Shown here: positions 1 to 10,600 of the stretch, piece after piece
How the letters are laid out: every line of letters begins with the position of its first letter
Numbering within the stretch: the first letter of the stretch is position 1
Assembly: GCF_050624435.1 (NCBI RefSeq)
Contig: NC_134541.1
Location: forward strand, 11,090,995 to 11,154,994
From: Tenrec ecaudatus
Lineage: Eukaryota > Chordata > Mammalia > Afrosoricida > Tenrecidae
DNA: 64,000 bases
Reading direction: 5' to 3'
The notes under the pieces: model-generated
The model's input: only the letters and a program-made list of their open reading frames with translations
Told to the model about the DNA's origin: nothing
Databases searched by the model: none
Made by a program: the position numbers and the translations under genes

Positions 1-175
1 TTGCCCCCCAAAAAGCAACCGCTGACAACCTGATGGAACACAGGTCAACGCTGACACACCCGGGCTGTCCTCACATGGAGCTGACTCCGCAGCACCTAGG
101 ACCGGAGCTGGAATCTTCACCACGCTCCGTACAGGTGCTGTCGGGAAAGAGGAAGGTGCTCACGGCAGGGTCAAA

Positions 176-290
176 TCCACCAGCAGCTTGACGAGAGTAG
201 GATGAGGCTGTCTGCTCCCATAAAGATGTACAGCCTCAGAAACCACGTCTAGTGTGGCTCTGCGTCAGGAATGGACTTGAGGGCAGTGGG
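176..290 (+). mobile_element. AfroSINE, 3' half
   Basis: GATGAGGCTGTCTGCTCCC, then CAGCCTCAGAAACC and a GAGGGCAGTGGG end; the tRNA-like head is missing. Confidence 0.6.
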
Positions 291-1382
291 GAAGAGATGA
301 TGTGTGGACAGAGACTGCTGGATGAGTCAGGGACTCGCTGCGTGTCTCTTGGCAAAACGATTTGTCAAAACTGCAGGTGGTCCCTTTTCTTCTTCGAAGG
401 GGCAGAGGTTGCCACTTTCTCTGGGAATATAAGGGACACATAGACTTCACAGATGTCCTCCCAGCAGTGGGGATTTAATTAGGTTACCATTTCAGGTTGA
501 GGGCCTCTCAGGAGAGTTCTCTATCAGGACAGCCTCTTCCCAGCTGTGCTTCCAGGCAGGCCTTCCCATAAGTCCCGGTCTTCACGCCAGGAGCCTGCTT
601 GGTTGGCCTGGCTCCTGCTCTGTTCAGCTAGTGTCACAGGCTCTCTGTCCTCTACATTCTGAGAGGCAGCCAACCCACTCTGCCAGGCAGCCTGGGCTCA
701 AAGCCACCTCAGCTCTGCGAGCTGGGGGCCTGTCCTGCCTTCTCCTGCTGCTGCTCTCTCTCTCTCTGCTGGGCTTCTCCCAGCCTCTGGCGGTATCTGT
801 GTGTCTGTCTGTTTCCTGGGTAGAAACTCAGGGACCCTGGGTCCCAAAGATGTGCTCCGTCCCTTTCTCTTCTTCTTTAAGCCTAGGGAAATGAACTAAT
901 TCTTTAAGTTTCCATTCCCCCTCACAAGGCTGCCATGCATCTTATTTGCATTTTCAAGAAGCTAGCCAGTCCCTTTGGTGGGTCGCAGCACCTCATTTGC
1001 ATAGCCCCACCCAGTTATTTGGTGGGAACTAACATACCACAGCTAGCAGGGCCACGTTCATTCATCGCTGCCCTGCAAAGAATCCTGACTTAGTAAGCAC
1101 AGTTTTCTGTCCTCGAGTGCTCTGTCTCCCTGCGAGTTTTGTCCCTTGAGACCAAGTCATTCACCAGGCCTGGTACCTGAGTCTCAGGACCAGCAGCACG
1201 TTGCACGCATGCATCGCAAAAGAGTAAAACAGGGCTTTCCAAAAATGAGGCCACTTAATCTGTTGCTGTCACTCTGTAGATTTATAGAAGGCTTTCATAA
1301 TTTTTTTTTACTAGAAAGAACGCTTGCAGAAAAAATGCAAATACAGACCACACACAATGCGATACTTTTTTCCCGGCGGGTG
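291..1382. other. Intronic DNA, mostly unrecognised
   Basis: No exon or clear repeat seen. Two ATTTGCAT octamers (about 942 and 995) lie 50 bp apart beside a CCACCCAG motif, a spacing seen in some enhancers and LTRs; nothing firmer. Presumably a ZFP64 intron, since the upstream exons must precede the window. Confidence 0.35.
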
Positions 1383-1470
1383 GTGGTGGTGTTAGACTTT
1401 ATTTTTCAGAGCCATTTTAGGTTCATGGGAAAGTCATGTCCAAGGTACAGAGCGGAGCCTAGATATCTAG
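1383..1470 (-). mobile_element. Possible old L1 3' fragment
   Basis: TTTATTTTTCAGAGC...TTTTAGGTTCATGG...AAGGTACAGAG resembles the antisense 3' end of old L1 elements. Confidence 0.3.
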
Positions 1471-1502
1471 GAGGCACTGCGTGCTGTCAATTTGGTTGAT
1501 GT

Positions 1503-1935
1503 GTTAGTCCGGGTAGACTAGAGAAACAAATCCAGATACTCATATATATGTAAGAGCGAGCTGTATATAAAGAGTAATTGTATATGAAGAAAACATCCCA
1601 GCCCGGTCCAGATCAACTCCATAAGTCTGATATTACCCCGCATGTCCGATACCAGTCTGTAAATTCCTCTTCAGACTTACGCAACACACGCAATGACGCC
1701 GAATGCAGGAAGATCACAGGCCAGTGGGTGGAAAGTCTTGTGGATGCAGTGGCGGTGGAAGCCTCTCAGCACTGGCTTGGGTCTCCCTCCACGTGTGGCT
1801 CCTCAAGCTCCAGGGCTCTGGCTCCATGAGTGTAGCTCCATGTGGCTTGTCAACAGAGAGAGTGTGTGTCGCGCATCCAGGGAGGAAGACAGGAATTCCC
1901 AGAATCCTCAAGAGAAGGACACATACCACCTATAT
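1503..1935 (+). repeat. Interspersed repeat A (class unassigned)
   Basis: Begins GTTAGTCCGGGTAGACTAGA and includes ACATCCCAGCCCGGTCCAGA and GGAAGATCACAGGCCAGT. The same order of blocks is seen at 34741-35490 and, inverted, at 48533-48703. A TG start suggests an LTR, but I cannot assign the family. Confidence 0.55.
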
Positions 1936-2097
1936 ATTATATAAACATTGGACTACGCATATACTATATACACATATGGGCTGTATATATGTCTCTGTGT
2001 ATATGCATACATACCATCTATATATTACATATACATTGGACTACACACACACACTATATACACATATGCAGTCTATCTGTGTATGTGTATCTACATA
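1922..2097 (+). repeat. Two-copy AT-rich tandem repeat, period about 88 bp
   Basis: TACCACCTATATATT at 1924 and TACCATCTATATATT at 2012 begin two units, each with CATTGGACTAC and CTATATACACATATG. It replaces the expected end of repeat A. Confidence 0.65.
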
Positions 2098-2102
2098 TAG
2101 TC

Positions 2103-2275
2103 GGAGCCCTGATGGTACAATGTTAAGCACTCAGCTGTTAAAGCATGTAGTTATTAGTGCAAACCCACCCAGCACCTCTAAGGGAGGATGGCGGGGGGGG
2201 GGTGGGGGGGGGGGTGGGGGGGGTGGTGTCTGCTCCTGTACCATTACATCAAAGGAAACCTTACAGGAAGCCCTC
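2103..2275 (+). mobile_element. AfroSINE with G-run expansion
   Basis: Head GAGCCCTGATGGTACAATG; the middle is expanded into G-runs at 2193-2227 (9, 9-11 and 8 G separated by single T), a strong G-quadruplex candidate. Confidence 0.65.
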
Positions 2276-2389
2276 CTCTGTTGGTGTGAGTGGCATGGCC
2301 CATCCCACACACGTTACATACGTGTAACATACCTTTGACTTCCTGAAGGCCGCTTTCATGAGCCGTGAGGGTGGATGCAGGCAAGAGGA

Positions 2390-2720
2390 AATCCTTGAGG
2401 ACTTCAATCTTTTCTTGGTTTCTCCTGTTACCCTGAGGATTTGGGTCTTCTTTACATTGAGTGGGAATCCACCCTGAAGGGGGCAATCTTCTATCTTCAT
2501 CAGTCAAGTCATGTGATCAGAACAGACCAGTCCCTGGAGGACATCATGCTTGATGATAAAGTGGTGGGACAGCGAAAGAGGAGAAGACCCTCCCTGAGAT
2601 GGTCAGGCACAGTGACAGCCACCATGGCCTGGAACGGTCACAGCTGTGAAGATGGAGCAGGACGGGCAGTCTTTCACTGTTGGGCACAGGGTGGCACACA
2701 ACAGCGCCTCAAGCATACAC
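2390..2720. mobile_element. RTE/BovB-like LINE 3' end with inverted 5' segment
   Basis: 2510-2720 is the sense 3' end (CAGTCCCTGGAGGACATCAT, then a GGACAGCGAAAGAGGAGAAG block). 2390-2505 is antisense sequence from further upstream in the element (GAAATCCTTGAGGACTTCAA). This is a 5' inversion. Confidence 0.65.
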
Positions 2721-3648
2721 AGGGGTCAGGGGTATCCGGTGCCCCCCGCCCCCTTCAGCTTCCAAAGAGACCACCGCTCATGCAAACATCTCTAAAGGAG
2801 CCGGCAAACACTGATGTCTCTCTTCCAGTGTCTGTACCCACATCCCAAAGGAAACGTAAAACCCTGGTGTTTTTTACTTCGAGTGACTTCATCCGACATC
2901 CCACAAACCTCCCCAAAGTCACTTCATAGCTTTTAAAATCAAAGTGAAGTTTGAGGAAAACAGCTCTGCCTTTGAGAAATGGCAGGGGGTGGGGCGGGGG
3001 AGGAACAAACACAGTAGAGAGGTTCTTCTCGAAGGTTCTCCCCGAGGTTTGGCCGAAGGCAACCTCACAAAACGCGCCTTACAGGACGCTCGCTGCCAAA
3101 TCTCTGGAGACCCGCGCCAGCGACCTCTCCCGGGTTGACCCGGTCCCACCCGCGGATTAAAGACACCGGCTGCCAGGCCCCGCCTTGTGCTGCGGGGCCA
3201 CACCCCGGCCACTTTGAACGCCAGGCCCACGTGACGCGCAGGCTCGGGCACGCTCGGGGTGCAGCCGGCCCTGAGTGCCTCCCCAGGGGCAGAAAGTAAA
3301 CACCTGAGCAGGAGGGGCATTCCGCCGGCTCTCGGCAGGATGTCCTTTACCTGGTGCCAGGAAGGGTCCCCTCCCTCGGGTCCCTTCCAGGTCCCAGCCA
3401 GTCTGAGCACGAACGCTAATTAGCTCACCACCACCCCTCCACCCCCCACCACCCCCCGCTGGAGACGACGCTTGTCGCCTGCTGGGCGATGCCCCTGGAG
3501 GCCTCACCTGTGTGGCTTTAGTCCCCAAGCGCGTCACCGGGGTGGTCAGGAGCTGAGAGCAGGATGCGAATCCCCAGGGCCCCCGACACGTAACCCACAG
3601 CTTTGGGAATCCGTCTTTAACCAGCACCTCCCCAAACCGCCATCTGGA
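2721..3648. other. Non-repetitive intronic DNA, CpG shoulder from 3030
   Basis: No exon found. Becomes CpG-rich after 3030 and has a CACGTG E-box at 3228 and a C/A-rich tract near 3425-3465. Could hold a distal part of the internal promoter. Confidence 0.35.
3228..3235 (+). promoter_or_regulatory. E-box CACGTGAC
   Basis: A canonical USF/MITF-type E-box in the GC-rich shoulder upstream of the CpG island. A single short motif, so weak support. Confidence 0.25.
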
Positions 3649-3775
3649 GCCGCCGTGGCGTAGTGGTTACGCGTTGGGCTGCTAACCGCAGTTCGAAACC
3701 AGCTGCCTCTCCGCGGGAGGAAGAGGCTTTCTACTCCAGTAAGGAGTTAATCTCCGGTCCTACGGGGTCGTTTGG
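3649..3775 (+). mobile_element. AfroSINE
   Basis: GCCGTGGCGTAGTGGTTACG, GGGCTGCTAACCGCAGTTCG, AGGCTTTCTACTCC; lies at the edge of the CpG island. Confidence 0.75.
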
Positions 3776-3940
3776 GGCGGGGGTGTTTGTTTTTCAATAA
3801 CTGGGCTTCCCCACCCCCCCAGATGCTGGAGACTTCTTGGTGGCTCATTTAAATTTTAAATTCGACTCAGCAGGCGTGAGCGGAGGTCGGCTTCTCAGCC
3901 TAGCAGGACCTCCCCGCGCGGTCCGGCACCGTGGCAGCTC

Positions 3941-4350
3941 GCCAGCATCACCTGGGGAGCCTTCCACACACGCGCGCGCGCGCAGATGAAGGCCCGGTGC
4001 CGGTCCAGCCCCCATTAAATCGGAATCTAGCCGCGTGACCCGCGCCGCAGCCTCGCCTCGCCTGGGAGCTCGTTAGGAATACAGACGCTCAGGCCCCAGC
4101 GCAGAGCCGCGGACTCAGAATCTGCATTTTAACGAGCTCCCCAGCGATGCCGCGCGCGTTCGAGTTGGAGCGGCGCGGCGCGGCTGAAATTTTAATGGGC
4201 CGACGGATCACCTGGGGAGCTCGTTAAAATGCAGGCACGGTTTCTCCAACTTCTGGAGTGCGCGCGAGTCACCTGGGGATCTTGTTAAAATGCAGATTCC
4301 GAGTCCGCGGCTCTGGGGTGGAGCCCGAGAGCGCGCAATTCCAGGCGGCT
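3941..4350. mobile_element. MER5-like hAT (Charlie) fragments in the promoter
   Basis: Three adjacent pieces carry MER5A/B hallmarks: CACCTGGGGAGC(C/T)-type blocks at 3950, 4211 and 4271, CTCGTTAAAATGCAG at 4220, and TCAGAATCTGCATTTTAACG at 4116 on the opposite strand. CpGs have been gained inside them. The last piece ends about 60 bp before the CCAAT box. Confidence 0.6.
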
Positions 4351-4408
4351 CCTCGAAGGTGCGGAGGCGGCCCGGGAGCCCGGCGACCCCTGAGGGCCTG
4401 GCTCTGGG

Positions 4409-4438
4409 CCAATCAGCCGCTGGGGCCCGGGATAAACC
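4409..4438 (+). promoter_or_regulatory. CCAAT box and weak TATA-like element
   Basis: GGCCAATCAGC (CCAATCAG at 4409-4416) is a strong NF-Y-type site. GATAAACC at 4431-4438 could act as a weak TATA-like element. Spacing to the ATG (about 140-170 bp) suits a short 5' UTR. Confidence 0.5.
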
Positions 4439-4578
4439 GCGCCGCTGCCGGGCAGAGCTGCCGGGACATGCGCGTTCCGGCCGCGGTGGGAGGGTGGGGG
4501 TAATTTCCCAACTCCGGGAATCCGCCGGGGGAAGTAGGCCACTCAGAGGGAGTCTCCCGGAGGCCGTGTCCGCTGGCC

Positions 4579-4672
4579 ATGTCGCGGCGCAAGCAGGCCA
4601 AGCCCCAGCACCTCCCCAGCGAGGAGCCGCGGCCCGGGCGCCGCGCGCGGGCCGAGGCGACGGGGGAGCCGG
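4579..4672 (+). CDS. ZFP64: ZFP64 alternative exon 1, encodes SALL/FOG-type NuRD-recruitment motif
   Basis: The ATG at 4579 has a purine at -3 and opens MSRRKQAKPQHL, followed by a Pro/Glu/Arg-rich stretch ending GEP. It ends at a strong donor (G|GTGAGT, 4673) after the first base of a codon. The 12-residue motif is that of SALL1/3/4, and resembles FOG1 and BCL11A; in those proteins it binds RBBP4 and recruits NuRD. The phase fits the 7405 exon exactly. It sits in a CpG island, 170 bp after a CCAAT box. I cannot tell whether this exon is already annotated as an alternative ZFP64 5' end in other mammals. Confidence 0.75.
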
Positions 4673-7600
4673 GTGAGTAGCGCTGCGGGGGTCCAGAGGG
4701 GAGGGTCCTGGACGTGTCCCGGGGCCGCGCGAGTGCCAGGGCCACGGGCGGGCAAGGGCGGGCGAAGCTTCCGCGGCTGGAGGACCTGGCCTTCCACCCG
4801 AGGCCCCCTCCTTTCGTGGGTGACACCTTCTTGTCAATTACAGCCTCCGCGGCTAAGTTACGCCCCTCCGCGCGCACTGGCTTCCAGCCACTCCCGGCAA
4901 GAGCTGGGAACTGCACATCGCCCTGCAAACACCCCAGAACGGTATTGCGAGACCACCCCCCACACACACCCCCGTCTTTGGGGCGCGAGGTCCCCCAGAT
5001 GCCCGATCTCCTTGGCGCCGGGCTGGGCTGCGCTCCTGGAATGTGGGCGTTCTGGGGCGAGTGGCCTGGGCGTCCTTGCCGTCGGGGGGCAAGCATTAGA
5101 AAAGGGTCCGCGTTCCCGAGACTTGTCAGGTACTAGGCATTGGGAGCGGGGGTAGGGGGCGGGGGGAACGGGCACACAGCCCTAAACAATAAGGACAAAA
5201 TTCCCGTGGCGGCCCAATGATTAAGGGTTTGGCTGCTCACCAGAGGTCCGGTTGGCCCCTTCGGGAGAAAGATGTGTCAGTCCAATCGCTGCTTTAAAGA
5301 ATACAGTCTGGAAACCCCAGGAGGCGGCCCATCCAATGGGGTCGCCATGAGTCCAAGGACTGGACTGTCTGTCGGTTTTGTCTGTTGTTAACCGGATGCT
5401 CATGGGCCAATGTGGACAAGCAAGACAACGGGAAGGTATTGGGAGTGAGTGTAGGGTCGCTGTGAGTCAGCACGAGGGCAGTGAGTTGTTGGTTTGGTTT
5501 TTGGTAGGGAATAGCATATGAAGTCGCTAGGGAAAGCGCTAGGGAGGCTTTTCCCACTGTGGGCCCTTGTTGTAAAAACCCCAAGGATGGAGCCGTTCAG
5601 CCACCATCTCTCGGGGATCTCTTTCCAGCCTGAAATGCAAGGAAAAGGGTGCAGGGACCTCAGAGGACTGGGGAAGGGTTTGATCCTTCAGGGATCTAGT
5701 GGGCTGTGGCAGGGGTGGGGCTTGGCTGACCCCAGCTGCCATGTGGAGACCCCCAGGAGACCCTCTCGGCCTTCAGCGAATGGACTCACTACCATGGAGA
5801 CGATCCATAGCCACACATTTCTCCTCTGTGGTCTGTGGCTCAGAACTATCCCCATGTGCATAGCCCCCAACTCAACTCGTGGGAATCTCCGTAGGGTGAG
5901 GGCCGGAATCTATGTCTGAAGTGCTCTCTTTCCGATCCCCCTGCACAGAGGAGAACAGTCCAGCTTTGTGCTACTTCTCGTTGCCCTCCCTGGCTAGTAC
6001 CTTTTCCTTTTAAAAAAAATGTCATCCAAGGTAAGAGGAGGGAGGGGGCTTTCCCTGAACTTTCTCCTCTGCCCTTTCCTTCTCCTGGAAAACTGGAGCC
6101 TCCTAGACCCGGACCCTACTACCTCCGCACCAACTTCTCCCTTGTGTGGGGGGCTCAGTGAAGCTTTTTCTAATTTTTATGTTTTTCTGTCCCGGGACAC
6201 TGCTTTTTTCTAATTCTGTGTGTCCGAAAGCCAAAGGAAGCTCAGTTCTCAGTGGTTATGCACTCTGAGCTGAGGAAAGGAGCGTCAGTGGTCCTGCCAC
6301 TCCGTGGAAGAAAGCCCTGGCTATGTTTTCATAGAGACTTACAGCCTCAGAAACCCGATGGAGACAGCTGCTCTCACCTATCACGTTGCGATGAGTTGGA
6401 ATCAACTCTGACGGCACTGGCTCTGTCTGTGGGTTGTGCTTTTCAGAGCTGCGTGTGTACTGGAGCCACCTGGGCATCCACTTTACGAGTGGCTTCATCT
6501 TGAAGTGAAGGAGGAGTCCACCTTCTCTTATCATCTGGGAAGGAGGGGTGGGGTTGGCCTTTAATTCACAAACTAACTGATCTCTCTTTTTTGAGTTAAG
6601 CTCGAGCTTCGATGGTCCCTCTTATTGTGTGGTGGTGGTGTTTTCTCAGGCTGAGATCTCTCAGGAGTACTTGTAAGAGAGATTTCTGAACCTTGGTTTG
6701 GCTTTGAACCACAGGAAGTTGTTGTGATGGGCTATTTGAGCTCATGAAATGGCAGCTTTGCCAGGCTCCACCCTGCTGAAGTCAGACGGGTGTCAGGGAC
6801 TCCCAGGTCCCCCTTGAGCCTAGCCAATGAGCGACATGTGAACACTCATTGATAGCAACACTCATTGATAGCAACCCCATAGGACGGACAAAGACTGTCC
6901 CCTTTGCGTTTCTGAGACCGTCAGTCTTTCTCCCTTGGAGCAGCTGGTGGTTTTGAACTGCCAATCTTGTAGTTAGCAGCCCTAACATGGATGAGTCAGA
7001 ATGGCAGTGAGGTTTAGTGTGTTTTGTTTTGTTTTAGTTACACTGAAAGGAGACTTGGTGGTCCGATGGTTAAAAGTATTCAGCTGTGAACCAAAATTTG
7101 GGAGTTCAAACCTCCCAGTTGCCCCCTGGGAGAAAGACCCACAGCCTGCTTCCATACAGCGAGTGTTAGAAAACCGATGGGGGCAGTTCTGCTCCATCCC
7201 ACGGGCCGCCCTGAGTTCGAATCCCCTCGGCAGCAGTAGGCGTGGTTCAGTTTTAGTTGGGTTAAGCTGAAGGCGGCTTGCATCTTTATTAGGTTTGGGG
7301 GGAGGGTTGTTGAAAGAAGGTGTAGTAAGGCCACACCTGCTATAACAGAAGGTACCTTGGTGATTGGGTCTGAGAAAATATAACACTTTACGTCTTCATT
7401 TCAGCTGCAGAACTGGATCATGACCACCCAAAGCCCGCCCGCCTCTCCACGGAAAACAGTGACACCCCAAAACCCCCTGTCGCCTCCCTTACCCCAGAGA
7501 CCAAGGAGCAAACAGCCACCCTCGGGGAGAGGGTCTTCAACTGTTGCTATCCAGGTAGGGGGGACCCTTGGCCCTGGCTCTCCGGGAGCTAACTCCCTTG

Positions 7601-10600
7601 TCGTCCTTACATCGGGTATGTGGTTCATGGGGCAGAGCAGCTTCTATGCCAGCACCAGCGCCCCTGTGGCCCCCAGGAGCTCGGTGAGGGTTGTCCCAGA
7701 GCCTTGGTGTGCTGAAGTGATCAGAGAGCTGTGTTTGCCTCCTCCTCTTCCAGGCTGCCACTTCAGAACCGTGCACGGCATGAAAGATCTGGACCGCCAT
7801 CTCAGAATCCACACGGGTGAGTCCTGTGGGCTGGTTCAGCGTGTTGGTGAAGAAATGGGGGTGGGCAGGAGCCGAGGGCCGAGTCCTTGGTGTGAGCAAG
7901 ACAGCTCAGGCCCCCGCTACCTCTAGGCAATGGTCGGCAGACTGTAGGTCTGGAGCCATGTGCGGGAGGCAGTTTCAGTATGAACTTGTAGCTCCTCCAG
8001 AGCAAAATGGGAAGATGTGAAAGGACCTTATTCAGATAGTGGTGATTTTATTTGTTTATAAACATCTATTTATGGCTCTCGGATAACCTTGAAATGGTTG
8101 CGAGGGACAGGATTGGCTCTGCAGCCTCTCAACCCCTTGCTGACCCCTGCTCTAGACTGAACAGGTCACTGAGCCAGCAAAAGCCCCCGGGGCAGGGACC
8201 AGGGAAGAGGCATTGGTGAAGAAGTGGCATAAGAGAGGGGTCAGGCTCCAGAGCAGCAAGAGTGTGCCAGGCAGAGGGCAGGGGTAAGCCAGGTGGGAGG
8301 GGATGCTGGAGAAGAGTCCTGGATTTGGCCAGGAAGACTAGGGGCCTCCCTGGGAGCAGCCCATGCTGCCTGCAGAGAGGGGAGGAGCCAGGAGATATGT
8401 CATCGTTACCATCACAGGGGTACCAACTCATAGCTCCTGTGTACGCAGCACAGAACTGATCCATACGGTGTTCGTGCTGGGGAGCTTCCAGAAGCCAATC
8501 CACACGCCTGCCTCCCAAGGCGCCTCACGGCAAGCTTGTGCTGCCCACATGGGCAGGGGTTCTTAGTCAAGCACCAAACATTGGCACCACCTGGCCACGG
8601 GACTCCTTAGCCATTGGAAGAGGCTGCAAACATTGGTCATAATTTCTTTTCTTTTAACTTTTTTTTATTTGTATGCTTCCTCCCTCCCCCCCGCCCCCAC
8701 TATCATGATCCCAATTCTGCCTTACAAATCTGGTTAGACCAGAGGATGTACACTGGTACAGATAGAAACTGGAAACACAGGGAATCCTGGGCGGATGATC
8801 CCATCAGAACCAGTGGTGAGAGTGGCGATACTAGGAGGGTGGAGAAAGGGTAAGATGGAAAGGGGGAACCAATTAAAAGAATCTATATATAACCTCCTCC
8901 CTGGGGGACAGACACAGAAAAGTGGGTGAAGGGAGATGTTGGACAGTGTAAGATATGACAAAATAATAATTTATAAATTATCAAGCGTTCATGAGAGAGG
9001 GAGAAGCAGGGAGGGAGGGGACAAAATGAGGAGCTGATACCAAGGGCTCAAGTAGAAAGAAAATGTTTTGAGAATGATGATGGCAACAAATGTGCTTGAC
9101 ACAATGGATGGATGGATTGTGATGAGTTATATGAGCCCCCAATAAAATAATTTTTTAACAAAAGAGCATTTTATTGGGGACTCTTCCAACTCTTGTTACA
9201 ATCCACACATCAATGGCGTCAAGCATGTTTGTAGATATGTTGCCTTTGTTCTTTTTTAGACATTTACTTTCTATTGAGCCCTTGGTATCAGCTCCTCCTT
9301 TTATCACTCACCCCTCCAATAACCCCTTGATAGATTATAAATCATTATTATTTTCATACACCGGCCACTATCTCCCTTCACCCATCTTTTCTGTTCTTCC
9401 CCCTGGAGAGGGGTGGTAAGGTTATGTGTCAGGATAATTGCGATCTGTTCCCCCTTTCTCCCTGCCTCTCCCCATCTTCCCCCTACCCTTCTGGTATCCC
9501 TATTCCCACTCCTATTCCTGGATTCTGTGTGTTGTGACACACCCCCCCCCATCTCTTATCTATACCTGTGTACATGCTCTGGTCTAGTCTGAATTGAGCA
9601 GCAGCCCTGGGGTCATGATAGTGGGGGGGCACTCCATCCCTCCCGAAAGCCTGCCGTGCCTCGGAAACAGAACCAAGCATGCTACTGTTCTCAAAACACA
9701 TCGAATGGTGTGTTTGCAAAAGCACCCCCTGGGGGAGAAGGTGGCTGGCAAGCAGAGGTCGAAGGTGCTTGTTACCTGCATAAAACCAAGGAATGTGTCC
9801 TCGCTGGCTGTTGGGGTGCCAAAACGGCGGGACTGGGTAGTTGTGAGACTGTGTGTCCCACACAGGCTACAATTTACCATCTGGCTCTATACCATACCCC
9901 CTCCAAGAAAAAAACCCATTGCTAACCCCTGGTCTATAGTAAAAACCAGTCTAGTCTGTATGATTTGGAACACTGCTGCAGGCCCGGAATGCAGGCTGGC
10001 TTAGGTCTCCCGTGGGAAGAGCCAATCTGAAAGCTAGCCTGGGGCCACCTGGGAGAAGTCTTGGGCAACCCGGCTGAGAACTTTGATTTTGTCTTATTTG
10101 TATGACTTTATTCTACAGTTATGCCGCCTTTTTCCATTTTGTTTGTTTTTATTTGTTTTGCACGTTATTATATCTTAGTGTTTCCTAGAGGAGTGGGGAA
10201 AGGCTAAATCCTTTCCAAATGCGCAAGAGAAAAGGACTGAGGTTGGGGGCAAGGGAGGAAAGCTCAGATAGGAATAGGCACTCCTCCAGGAGCTGCTTGG
10301 AATACACACGAGCTCCAGGTCCAGCGCTCTTGATGTTGTTGTTTGCTGCCCTCCGGCCGATTCTGACCCGGAGGGACCCAGCACCACCCGTCCTGCACCC
10401 TCCTCAGGGTGGTTGGCATAGTTGAGCCCAGGATGGCAGCCACTGTGTTAAGTCAATCCATCTCATCAGGGTCTTCCGCCTTTTCCCTCAACCTCGATTT
10501 TACCAGGCATGAGGCCCTTCAGGAAATGGTCCCTCCTGATAACAAGGAGATAAAGTCTGGCTCTTGTAAGGAGCATTCTGGCTATACTTCCTCCAAGACA

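Larger units (their letters stand above)
3890..5130 (+). promoter_or_regulatory. ZFP64: CpG island / internal ZFP64 promoter
   Basis: Dense CpG sequence unlike anything else in the window, with a weaker shoulder from about 3030. It encloses exon 1 (4579-4672). The downstream half runs into intron 1, where a SINE ends it near 5200. Open frames on both strands here are GC-rich noise. The likely start of transcription is 4440-4500. Confidence 0.7.

Noticed and set aside
1703..2338. 211-aa + frame
   Set aside because: Runs through repeat A, the AT-rich tandem repeat and a G-run; no protein identity.
3649..3775. tRNA gene
   Set aside because: tRNA-like boxes belong to a SINE; no complete cloverleaf or acceptor stem.
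4208..5096. Long - strand frames (209 and 227 aa) across the CpG island
   Set aside because: GC-rich noise antisense to exon 1; low-complexity Pro/Arg/Ala composition and no domain.
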